A DNA stretch of 64,000 nt from a bacterium. Lineage in GTDB: Bacteria; UBA10199; JAIBAG01. The position numbers and the translations under genes are program-made. A model generated the notes under the pieces. It had not been told where the DNA came from. It did not search any database and worked only from the letters and a program-made list of their open reading frames with translations. The stretch covers positions 1-64,000 of the forward strand of contig JAIBAG010000008.1 of assembly GCA_019695305.1 (NCBI GenBank), given 5' to 3'. The first letter of the stretch is position 1. Each line of letters opens with the position of its first letter. Positions 8,952 to 20,400 of this stretch are shown here, one piece after another.

Positions 8952-9899
8952 ATGCTTCAGATTGGCAACGTTAAAATTGATAACCCTGTGTTTATGGCGC
9001 CCATGTGCGGCATTACACACAAGCCGTTTCGTAAAATGACCAAAGAGTTTGGTGCGGGCATGGTGTACACGCAAATGGTTTCGTCTAAAGCATTGATAAT
9101 GGGCGATAAAAAATCGCGCAAGATTGTAGAATTTGATGAGACCGAGCGCCCGATTGTGATTCAAATTTTTGGCAACGAAGCTGATACCATTGCCGAAGGT
9201 TGTAGAATTTTGCAAGATATGGGCCCGGACATTATTGATTTAAACATGGGTTGCCCGGCCAAAAAAATTGTAAGTGATGGCGGCGGAAGTGCATTGTTAA
9301 AGGATTTACGGCTATGTGAAGATATTTTTACAAAAGTAAAAAAAGTGTTAACCGTTCCGTTTACTGTAAAAATGCGTGCGGGTTGGGATAAATATCATCA
9401 CGATAGTTTAACAGTGGCTAAAGTAGCTGAGGCTTGCGGGGTGGATGCCATTACACTACACGCGCGTACCAAGGCGCAAGGTTATAGTGGCCATGCCGAT
9501 TGGAATTTGATTAGAGAATTTAAAAGCGAACTTAAAATTCCAGTGATTGGCAATGGCGATGTAACGCATTTTACCGATGTAAAAAAAATGATGGGTGAAA
9601 CCGGATGCGATGCAGTGATGGTGGGGCGGCAAGGTTTTAGTGAACCCTGGTTTTTTAAAAGTTATGTGGAAGGTGCTGAGTACAAACCCGGTGTTGGCGA
9701 ATTAAAGAAATTAATTTTAAGTCAGTATCGTGATTTTTTCGAATATTTTGGTTTTGATGGCGGTATTAAAATGATGCGCAAACATTTAGCCGCTTATACC
9801 CGTGGCATGCGCGATGGTAGTAAATTTAGAAATGATCTTATCCGCATGACGGACTGGAATTTAATTAACGAGCGTATCGAATCTTTTTTTGTAGATTAA
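8952..9899 (+). CDS. dusB: tRNA-dihydrouridine synthase (DusB type)
   Basis: This FMN enzyme reduces uridine to dihydrouridine in tRNA. It shows the N-terminal APMCGITHKPFR, QIFGNEADTIAEG, DLNMGCPAKKIV with the catalytic cysteine at residue 101, KMRAGWD, the ITLHARTKAQGYSGHADW motif, and the phosphate-binding IGNGDV. Length (315 residues) is normal for the family. The start follows AGGACAGCCGG. The stop overlaps the convergent ATPase gene by four bases. Confidence 0.93.
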   Translation: MLQIGNVKIDNPVFMAPMCGITHKPFRKMTKEFGAGMVYTQMVSSKALIMGDKKSRKIVEFDETERPIVIQIFGNEADTIAEGCRILQDMGPDIIDLNMGCPAKKIVSDGGGSALLKDLRLCEDIFTKVKKVLTVPFTVKMRAGWDKYHHDSLTVAKVAEACGVDAITLHARTKAQGYSGHADWNLIREFKSELKIPVIGNGDVTHFTDVKKMMGETGCDAVMVGRQGFSEPWFFKSYVEGAEYKPGVGELKKLILSQYRDFFEYFGFDGGIKMMRKHLAAYTRGMRDGSKFRNDLIRMTDWNLINERIESFFVD

Positions 9900-11122
9900 G
9901 GCAGGAGTGATAAAAACGAAGATGCCGAAAGTGTATAAATTGTTTGGTTATTGCTGAGTATGGTTTTTTGTTTAACATCCTGTGTTGCAACTACTTGTAT
10001 GGCAAAAGGTGCTTTTAATTTGGAAGCGCATTCTGCAAGTGGGGCGTGCAGGTTGGTATCGTTTAATTTTGCCTCTACCAGCATCCAGGGCTTTAAATTT
10101 TGCGTTATTAAAAAATCTACTTCCTTTTTTTGTTTGGTACGCACGTAATAAAGTTCGAAACGGCCTTTGCCTGTATCGCTCCAAAAATGGCAGGCTTTCA
10201 GTAAATGGCTGGCCACCATATTTTCAAAACGGGCGGCTGTATCTTCTACTTCCGACCAATCCCACATGTAAATTTTGGGCTGTTTTATGAGGGAATGGGC
10301 TATGTTTTTTGTATAAGGATTAATTTTGTAAACATAATAAAGCTGCTCCATCCACTGGGTCCATCTTTTAATAGTGGGGACATTGTTTTCCAAATCTTCG
10401 GCCAGGCTTTGGTAAGAAAAGGGAGAGCCTACTTTGGATGGAAGGAGAGCCATCATTGTTTCAAGTAAAGAGACTTCGCGTATACGTGTTAAATCGAAAA
10501 GATCTTCACGAATAAGGCGTTGCTGTCGGCTTAAAACCCAGGCTCTGTGAAAATCGGTATTTGCTTTTAAAAAGGGATCGGGAAAGCCTCCAAATTGTAA
10601 CAGTTGCTGGTAAAAATTTTGATGTTGGATATCGAATGAAAGATTTGCAAGCGCATTTGATAAGTTTTTCGGGTTTTCAAGGCCGCTTTGCCCCAGCTCT
10701 CCAACGCTAAAGGGATGAATGCGAAACCCAAAATAACGGCCCAAAAGACTATCGCCTCCCTTTTTAAATAAATCCAGGCGTGCACTGCCGGTAACAACAA
10801 TGTTCGTGTTTTTTCCTTCTAAATCATAAATGGCTTTTAAATTTTGTTTCCATTTGGGGGCTTTGTGTATTTCGTCCAGCAACAGCCATTGTTTTGTGGA
10901 GATGGCTAATTGTTGTTTTGCCAGACTAACGGGATTTTTCACCCAGGTTTTTCTAAAAACAGGATCGTCCCAGGTGTGATAAAAAGAAGATGCGTTTGGA
11001 GGTGGTAGCATTTGGGCCAGAGTTGTTTTTCCAACCTGACGGGGCCCTGATAAAAAAGCCATTTTGTTATTTAGTAAAGCTAAGTGTTCAATTTTGGCTT
11101 TGTAGGTGATCCTTTCCAGCAT
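9896..11122 (-). CDS. AAA ATPase with DUF4143 domain
   Basis: The Walker A motif GPRQVGKTT is near residue 26, Walker B LLLDEIHKAPKWK near 100, and the sensor VTGSARLD near 111. The second half is a DUF4143 domain with a nuclease-like end (YYVRTKQKKEVDFLI...LVEAKL). Proteins of this family are common accessory ATPases, often mobile between genomes, with no settled function. Two related palindromes lie just upstream and suggest repression by itself or by a DNA-binding partner. The gene stands alone and converges with dusB. Confidence 0.9.
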   Translation of the reverse strand: MLERITYKAKIEHLALLNNKMAFLSGPRQVGKTTLAQMLPPPNASSFYHTWDDPVFRKTWVKNPVSLAKQQLAISTKQWLLLDEIHKAPKWKQNLKAIYDLEGKNTNIVVTGSARLDLFKKGGDSLLGRYFGFRIHPFSVGELGQSGLENPKNLSNALANLSFDIQHQNFYQQLLQFGGFPDPFLKANTDFHRAWVLSRQQRLIREDLFDLTRIREVSLLETMMALLPSKVGSPFSYQSLAEDLENNVPTIKRWTQWMEQLYYVYKINPYTKNIAHSLIKQPKIYMWDWSEVEDTAARFENMVASHLLKACHFWSDTGKGRFELYYVRTKQKKEVDFLITQNLKPWMLVEAKLNDTNLHAPLAECASKLKAPFAIQVVATQDVKQKTILSNNQTIYTLSASSFLSLLP

Positions 11123-11130
11123 TTTACTTT

Positions 11131-11180
11131 TTTAACATACACATTAAAAAAGTAAATATTAATTTAACGTATATGTTAAA
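11131..11180. promoter_or_regulatory. Two operator-like palindromes upstream of the AAA/DUF4143 gene
   Basis: TTTAACGTATATGTTAAA at 11163-11180 is a palindrome with 8 of 9 base pairs. A second copy at 11131-11148 (TTTAACATACACATTAAA) matches it at 14 of 18 positions. The copies are 32 bases apart, about three helical turns, and the first starts nine bases from the start codon. This is a typical layout for cooperative repressor binding; the binding protein is not identified. Confidence 0.5.
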
Positions 11181-11360
11181 ATGGTTAAATCATAGTTTGT
11201 TTTATAAGAGCGCGTAGCAAAAGCGAGCCATTTTTCCCTGGATAAGTTTTTATCAGATTTGTAACTATGCCAAAAATATGACTATTTTTGTGGTTTAGGG
11301 CTATACCCCATTTTAAAATACCATTAAAAATCAATAACTTAAGTTTATAAATACTTCCCG

Positions 11361-11389
11361 TAACCGGCATATTCTTTGCTCCATATAAT
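11361..11389 (+). promoter_or_regulatory. Possible promoter of the giant gene
   Basis: A perfect TATAAT lies at 11384-11389, with a weak -35 candidate TAACCG at 11361-11366 (17-base spacer). This would leave a leader of about 80 bases before the start codon at 11477. The rest of the 354-base gap from 11123 holds only the palindromes described above. The prediction rests mainly on the -10 box. Confidence 0.3.
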
Positions 11390-11476
11390 AGATATTGAAG
11401 AAACAATGAGGGTTTTTACCTGCATGTACCGGCAACTTTTTGGAATTATTGCCGATAATGACATTGGGCATGTTTT

Positions 11477-14400
11477 ATGGGCAGAAGTACCATTGATGGT
11501 AAAGGTGGTGGAGCGGGCTTTGTTCCACCTCACGACGACGCATCGGTTGATGCGGGCAATTTTGCGGATAAAAAATCCGAAGGCGGATCTTTATCTACCG
11601 AAACATCTACTGAAACTCCTGCCGATACATCGTCGTCATCCAGCTTTGATTTATCCTCATCTCTCACCCCACCTCCTTCACAGTTTTCTCTTCCCAGTCC
11701 TTTTAAGCCCCGCTTGAGTGTTCCGCAAAGTCTTGCCGAATGGCAGCAATTAGAGATACTTGATCGCAGCTTATTGGAAAAACTGGATCCTGTTTTTGAT
11801 GTGTTGGATACCCTTGACCAGCTTAATCTGAATCCTCCCGTTTCTGTGCGTGGCATTCTCACGCAGCTTGTTGAAGATGGAAAACTTTTACAGTTTGAAG
11901 AAGCTTTTCGCGCATTGCCTCAAAACGTGGTGGATGCATGGCTTGCACTACCCAACTTAAGTGTTCAGCTAGAGCATTTAGTAAAAGTACAAACGGTACT
12001 TGTTCAAATGGGTGTTACCGTAAATCCCTTTAATATTGCCGAGGCGGATACCGAAATTCATTCTCTTCAAGACAATGCCGATATTTTATTAAAAGCAAAA
12101 TATATTACCGCAGATGAGCAATATAATTTGCTGCAACAAGGTTTACTACTTTTAGTTTTGGGAAAAGTGGACGAGCTGCACGGTTTAAATCAATCATTCA
12201 AACGAAGCGTTGCTGATGCCAAAGCATATCTTAAAGAAACGGATTTACTAAAACGAAAACTAACTGCCAAAGAAAAAGAACTGACCGAGAAAAAAGATAG
12301 TCTTATCGATCCGCAAAAAACAGGTTACGAAGTTATCCAAATACAACAGCAGATACAATCTTTAGAAGAAGAAATTGCTGAATTAAAGCGCCACATTGGT
12401 CAAACCTCTTTGGAGCGATTGCTAGACCCTATTAAGATAAAAATAAAAGCCCTTGAAAGCGAAGAAAGAGAATTAACCGCAAGAATAGAATGGGCTCAAA
12501 AAGAAAAGGAAACAAGTTTAAAGCAAATTGTGGGTGGCATTGAAGCCATGCCTAACTACATGGACAGCAGCCAGGATGATAACGACACATACTGGGCGCG
12601 CGAAATTGCAGACGGGGTTGTTTTAAAAGAAGATACTATTTCCAAGGCTAAAGCCAGGCTTTTAGAAATTGCGCAGGAAAAAATAAACCTTATTAAGCAA
12701 GCCGAAGCCATTGTTTGGCCCAAAATTAAAGAAAGTAAAAATCCCCAGTTAATTGCCGCTAAAGTTGCCGAGTATGTTCAAAACCCCGCCATTATGCCCA
12801 ATGATCCGGCACTTCAACTTTTGGTGAGGGAATATAAAGAAGGCCTTATTGAAGCGTATGAAGCCCAGGGAGATTTTGCACATGTCCGTCTCTTGCAGGG
12901 GCGTACGGGCGAAGCATTTACTTTAGCAGTGTATAATCCCAGCCATGCAATAAAAAATTTTTCGAAAGATTTTAAAAGTTTTTGGAACGATTGCGAATGG
13001 AACCGTACTCAGGACCCGGAAGTTTTAAAAGCACGTCTTATTAGCCTTATTCATGAAATTCCCGGTTACAAAGAAGGCAGCCTTAAAGTGGATGCCGATA
13101 CCACTCCTGACATGCTGATGGAAACCTTGTTGTGTCATGCCCTGCGCTTGGGATTATTGCCCGCTTATACGGCAGATACACTAGACATGTTGTTTATACG
13201 GCATCTTCCTGCGGGCTTTATGGAAATTTTACGTTCGGGTGAAGGGTGGATGGCTGTGCCGCTTATCCATACCAAGTATGCCAGCATGCCCGAGCAGGAA
13301 AACGTGAACAACTGGAAACTGGTGCGTTGGGATGAAGCGACGAGCAAATTTGAATATATTGAATATTTTCCAGATAAAACCAAAAGCGGAATGATTGCCG
13401 ATTCGTGGACGGTTGGCTTTGATCGCGATTCCGAATTAAGAAAAATAGCCGATGTTGATTTATCTCCAGTTGAAGAAACACTGCAAAATTCTCCCGAGTG
13501 GATTGATTTTATAGGGAAGATGTCGTCATTTTTGGAACGTTTTTATTCCATCAGTTCACTGATTCAAGCCCTCAGTAATCCCGCTACCTATGTGACCGAA
13601 AGAATACTGGATCAATTGAGATCACTTCTTATAACGCTTGATTTGGATCCTGTTAAAAACCAGATTGCGGCTTTTATAAAAAAACATCCCGACGATATTA
13701 AAAATTTATGCTCGCTTCCCATTCCTATTATGGGTTCTACGCCGCTTGAACAACGTTTGTTATCGCTGCGTAGTCAGGTGCAATTGATTGACCAGCTGTT
13801 GGGATCACAAAGTGGTTTTGACAAGGTAGTTCGTCAAAGTAAAGATTTAGCTCCTCACACCTTTAAGCGTTGGGTGATGGAAGAAGGAGTGATAACCCTT
13901 GTAACCACCGCTGTTATGGTGGGAACAGGGATGGGGTTGATGGCAGCACCTCTTGAAATGGGCTTAACCGAAACTTCTATGTTTTTTGCCGTAAGAAGTT
14001 CCACCGGATTTTTGGCCGATACATCGGCTGTTTCGGCTTTGGCCAGAGCCGGTCTTTTGTCACTTCCGGCGGTGGGCAGTCAGGAGTTAAGCCGTGCCGT
14101 CATAGGCTATGCCATGCCGTGGGATGACACTGCTCAATTTGTAACGCAACATTCATCAATTTACAGAGCTCTCAATGGCGATATGTCGTTTGATGATCTT
14201 GGCGGTCTTTTGCTGGAGAGCTGGGCCCAGCAAACAGGCATGATGTTTGTAACAGGGCAGCTTGGTACGATGGTAGGAATAAGAGCCGCTTTATGGGAAA
14301 AATCAAAAAATCCTTTTCTCCAAGCATTGGGAACAGGTGTTAAAGGATTTGCGGAGTTTTTTGAAAGTATTGAAGATAAAGTGGTTCGTGGGGATGCCGC

Positions 14401-17400
14401 TACAAAATTTACGTGGGGGAAATTTTTTAGGGAGTGGATGGCCGAAAACCGTCAGGAATATCCTTCTCAGATTATCCAAAGTAATTATGGCCAAGGTGCA
14501 TCATTTGTTTTTGATGTTTTTAGTGGCGCACGTGCTCCCCAAGATATGTCAGCTGTTGCTGCAGAGCAAGCCCAACAAATCCAGGAACTTTTTGAAGCTA
14601 TTGAAGCCGCGCATCGCGCCCGTAGCTTAGATATTACTCAAGATAGTCCCCTTTTAGCAGGAGCGGTACAACTAAATGTTACTAGCTCTGTTCTTCCCAC
14701 CGCTTTTAATTTAGACGATCCAATTAGTTCTGATGCATCGGGTGTGCTGGTTACAAATCCACAGATGACATTAGCCGGGGCTATAGTGGGGATAACTGCG
14801 GATGCTACGCCAAGCGATACACATTCTTTCACTCTTATTCCCGGACAAATTTCTATTATTCCGGCCGATCAATTATTTGTGCCGCTGGATGTTCAAAACG
14901 ATGCGTACGAATTGTCGTTTCGTGATTCTGATAATCCTAAAGAAGTGTCGCTTAAACAAGGTGAAGATAACACTTGGGATTTAACCCTGGGCGAAAGGCT
15001 TACCACCGATACAGTTGAAACCTGGGTTGTGGGTGATGAAGAAGATGGCGGTGTGGTGCAAAATATTTACACGCTGGCCGCGCACTTGCACACAGGTTAC
15101 CCCTTGCCTTCGTACAAGCCCGGTTCGCCTCTTGGCCAGCGCGGCGATTTGGAATTGTTTGCGGCCATGGCTTTACAACATCCGGGCAGTCTGATTCGTC
15201 AGGTTATTTTTGGTTACGATGAACACGGCAACCGTGCGCATGTGATGGTGGAAGTAAAATTTGAAGGCGGTGAGTTTACAGTAGCTATTGGCACATCCGG
15301 CAATTTGGGTTCGCAGGCTAATGCCCAGCTTCAGATGATTGAAGGCCGCATTCAAAAATTAGGTGCCGATCTTGAGCAAACTGAACAACTCGATTTGGAT
15401 GCGGTGGCGCAGCAAGAAGCGGCGGCAGATGCTGACATCTCTACAGTACAATCTAATTATTCACAGCAAGTAGCCACGCAGATGATGGATAATATGTTGG
15501 GCCTTAAGCCAGGCCAGGTTTTAACAGCACCTTTGGCAGTGACCGATTATTACAGAGCTTATCATCATGAACAGTCTGTAGATATGAATGCTGCCGACAG
15601 GGATAGGATTGAACAAAATATTACCACCTATTTTAGGGCGCACCATTGGCATCCCAAAGGATCAAATCAAACATTTTTACAACGCGGAAATATACGTCTT
15701 AATAATACGTGGTTAACAGAACATGGTGACATGCCCGTAACAAGTGTGGGACGTGTGTGGATCGCGGCTAACCCGCGCTATGCCGTAGAATTTATGGCAG
15801 CGCTCGATGCCCTTTATGCCGAAGCCGAAACCATGGGCATTCCTTTGTGGTACAAAGTTCCTCACAAAGTGGCTACCTATGCCAGGTCCGATTCTTCATT
15901 ATTAACTTTTGATGCCGCTCACGAAGCCTGGGTGTATCAAAAACTGGTGGAACTTTCTAAAGCCCATCCCGAATATTTTAGAGACGATGCTGCACCCCCT
16001 GTAATGACATCGCGTGTAACCGATGCAAATGGTGTTCCGTTACCGGGTATATCGTTTGCTATAAACCCCGGCATTGCCGATGAATCGTACGGTAGTTTAT
16101 TTACCCACCATTTTGCAAAAGCCGTTGGTAAGGTAAACGATCTGATTGCCCAAAAAGGCAGTGTAACTTTTGAAGAAGCGCGTGATGTGTTGATGACATC
16201 GCTACAAGAAGCCGGTTACAATTTTGATCATCCGGGTTTTAGAAATAGCAGAGCTAATTTCAATTCTTTGGAAATTTTTCCAACTTTTGCACACTACACC
16301 ACGGCGGATGTGGGTGAGGTAGCTGCCAATACGGTGCTTGAAGATGATGCAAGGATTCCTAGTTTTTATCCGGCTCCCATCGAGACTTATACCATGGAAG
16401 ATTTTGGGAGAACTCTTCAGGTTGATAGAGTTTCTCTTGGTTCTTTAAGTCCTGTTATTGTTGATCACTTAAATACCACGGCTGTCGAGGCTCATGCTAT
16501 GTCGGTTTCACGGAGAGATAGCCGTGTTAATACACTTTCGGTTATAGCTTTAATGAAAGATGGCAGCATACAAGTTATTGCCAGTGGTGTTCGTGGAGGT
16601 TCTTCAGGAAATGATTTGCAGCGGATGGTAAGAAGAGCAGTAGCAACACGTTTAGCCGGTTTTTCTAGTGATAGTATTGAACGTTTGATGGTTTGTTCGG
16701 GAAATACCAATTTTAATGATCGTATTAATCTAACGGCAACTTCACTGGTTCGTTCGCTTTATCAATTGGGCGTTGAAGTGCCCGTTGATCTTTACGAATA
16801 TTCTCTTTCAAACTCTCAGCCCAGTCTTGATTCTTCTCTTGAAGCGCGCCGCGTTAGTTACACCTATTATTATAGTGACGAAACTATCCGGGGTGAAATT
16901 AAAGCTTATTTGCCAGACGCTCCTGATATGAGTCATTTATCCGGCGAAGAACTGCGAGTAGCCGCCGGATGGGCTATTGCCCGTTGTGCACAATATGGTG
17001 GGGATGAATCTCAGGTTTACCAAAATCTGCTGCCCGACTTTCGCCGTTTGGGAATTACAAGTGAAGCAGAGCGTGTGGCGATAGCTAAATATATTGTTTC
17101 ACGCCAGAGAGTGCCTTTTGTTGAGTATGTAGAGGGTTTTGATATTTCAGATCAAGAAACTTTGGTTGAAATAGCCATAGCCGATTCAATAACTGTTTAC
17201 ACAACAACCAATCAATTTTCAAAATATGGCATTAAGAGTGAAGCTGATCGCATTAGAGTGGCCAGGGAAGCGGCCCGTGTGGGTGGTGGAAGTGTTGTTC
17301 AGTATTGGGCCCAGCTGGATATTACCGATCCGCAAGCTACCTATGAAATTGCACTGTTGGCGGCAAGCTCACAATATCCCCGCGGTGTGGCTGAATATAT

Positions 17401-20400
17401 TGGTAATTTAAACATTACCGATCAATCTCATTTATTTGAAATAGCCAAAAAAGCCATAGAACATATTCATGATACAGGTGTTATTGATATTACTCCATTT
17501 GGAATTGAAAGCGAAGCCGCTCGGGCTCAATTAGCTGTTCTAATGGCTTCTAAAAATGCTTGGGAATTTTCTAAAATAGTAGATCGTTACCAAATATCCG
17601 ATCCGGCTTTGTTGTTTGATATTGCCATGGCCGCTGCCAAGCGCGATGGATCGGCCATAGCCCGCTTTTTTAACAATTACAAAATTACCGATCAAAATAA
17701 GATCCGCAGCATCGCTCTTGAAGCCGCTAAGCATGGATTGAAGTGGGAAGATTTACAAAAGTTTGGTCTTACCGATGAGGCCGATATTATTGCATTGGCC
17801 CGGGTTTCTGCTGCCCATTATGTGTTTTTTTCCGGGGACGTTCAGCACTATGGAATTAATAATAAAGATGTTTTGTTTGAGTTGGCGGTAGCAGCAACTG
17901 TGGTTAGTCCAAATCAGATGGCTGCTTCTATAGAGAATTATAAATTACAGGAAGATCAGCGTATTGAAATTGCCAAATTAATTGCTGGCAAAGATGGAAA
18001 CGCTGTTGCCCGGTATATTAAAGATTTTAAAATTGAGGATGAATCCACTCGTATTGAAATAGCCAAGCTTGCCGCCAGCCATGGAGATATTTCGGGACAA
18101 ATTCAAAATTTTGAAATTACAGATGGTGCTGCTTTAATTGAAATTGCAAGCTTATCTATAAAATACAATCCGCAAGATGCAGCACGTAACATAGAGGCAT
18201 ATGGTTTTACCAACAAGACTGTTTTAAAGAAATTGTTTGAACTGGCCCTAGAGGGAAATGACCCCGCAGTTTTTGCTTCTTCAAAAAAATTTGGTTTAAC
18301 AAATCAAGAAATTACCGATTATCTTTTTGAATTTCAAAATCGATATTTTGTTCCCAATCAAATTATAAGAATTTGTATTGATGACGTTAGCGCGCGTGAA
18401 AAGGCCTATATGAAGAATGTTTTGCTTTATCCGCGGCAGGCAGCACAAGATCATGTTGATCATTCTCCTTATGGCCCAACCGGATTTCCTGCCGAAATGT
18501 GGTTGTATATAAATTACGATAATACCGAGCAGGCCTTGCAGCAAATTGATACATGGAAAAAAATGATTGTTAAGCTCAGTGAAGACGAAAGTTTTCCTGA
18601 AGCTTTAAAAAACGATCCGTGGATTCAGGATCCCTCTCATTTTTGGGATAAAGTGCAACGGCGTGATTGCGGTTTGCAGTTAATGTCTGTTTATATCCGT
18701 TTACGTTTGGCAGGCGATACAACGCAATTTGCTAACACTGCCCAATTGTTGGAGCATGCCTTAGGCTTGCCCCATAACAGTTTAAATGCCTTGTACGCTC
18801 AGGTGTCGGTTAATACTTTGGGCGATTTATATGAAACACTGCTTCAAGCGCTCGATTTATGCCCCGGTTTTTCCTTTCACGATATTGCCCTTGATCCTTC
18901 GTTATTAACCAAAACCGGCATTAGAGAGTTTAGAGAAATATTACATCGCTTAAATGTGGCCTTAGCTTTTAGAAGCCCGCAAGATAGAGCTGGTTTGTTG
19001 GGTGTTGTTGGCAATTTATTTGATTCGCCCCAAAGCCGAGAACAGCTAGCTTCAGTTTTAGATGCCGATATAGAAGCCAGTTTTGGCCGTATGTTTGCCG
19101 GCACCTCTATTAGTCTCACCTACGATCAAATTTTAAACTTGGAAGAGCGTTGGGGAAGTTTGGATCCTGTTTTTACATTAATTGGCCGTTTTAATAGTAA
19201 TGGTTCGTGGAGACAGGAACTGGCTCCATTAGCCCGTGTTTTTGAGGCGGCATTAGCGGGTGAAGATGCTTTTAAAGAATTCAAGTATCAAGGAAATCCT
19301 GCCGATGCAGAAGACCAGCAAAGAGCCGCAGCTCAGCGTGTTGGATTATCGAATGAAGCCTGGGCTGCCTGGCAAGCGCCTCAAGCACGGTTGGCCATTT
19401 ACGATCCTTCCACTGTATCGGCCGATCAGGTTCAATCGTTAGCCTTTAAGGCCTTAAGCGATCATCTTCAAACTAATTTGTTGCCCAATATTGGCGAAAT
19501 ACTGGCAAGCTATGATGTTACTCAAGATCAGGTTTCGCCAGATGAATTGGAAACTATTCTTCGTAAACCCCAAGCGCCTAAAGATAAGCTTGTGCAAATA
19601 AGAACTCTTTTTGATGCAAACGGTATTGTAGAACCGCAGCAGCTTGTAGCGGTACTTTTAAAATTTTATCAGCAGGTACTTGAGACAAATCCTTTAGATA
19701 CCGAACTTGTGAGTCTTGCAACGGCTTTATTTAAATATGCTTTGGCAGCAGATGCAGATTTTACTCAAAATATTGAAGCAACTCAACTGACCCAGTTGAT
19801 AGCCAACGTTACCGAAACTGGAAAACAGTTAACAGCGCTAAAGGCCGAAAAAGCCAAGGCAGCTTCGGTACGTGATATTGTACTCACGGTTAAAACAGAT
19901 TCTCCCAAGGCGTTACTTACCGTAGGCGATATGGTGCAGGCCACATCTTGCCAAAATTACCGTACAGGTTCTCACATTGAAACATTGTTAGGGTATGTGA
20001 TGGATGCCAATGTGCAGGCCTTGTTCAGTTTTAGATTATCGGCCGATACTTTTGCTTCTGCTGCCGATTTTACAAAAGTAAGAGGTCGAATAGAATCGGG
20101 TGCTGCCATTAGTGTTGAGTACGATGGCAATTTAAACAGGGCCACATTTACCTGGCAGGATGGTGATACGCTTGTGAGTATTACCACGAAAGATTTGGGC
20201 TATGCGTATCGTCGCCAAATTTTAAAATTGGGAGAAGCGGGGGATGGGGCCGGTTTGGTGCGTGAACGGGCTTATAGCCAAGACCCCAATATTCAACAGC
20301 TGATGGATGCCGAAATGGGTGCCTTGGTGGATGACTTGGCTACACAAATGGGGGCTCGTCCCAATGCTGCCATTCGTATTCCTCAAAGTCGTAATCCGGG

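Noticed and set aside
10205-10468. 87-codon plus-strand frame
   Set aside because: Antisense to the well-supported AAA/DUF4143 gene.
11376-11717. 113-codon frame overlapping the giant gene start
   Set aside because: No family resemblance, no ribosome site, and most of it is a shadow of the giant gene.
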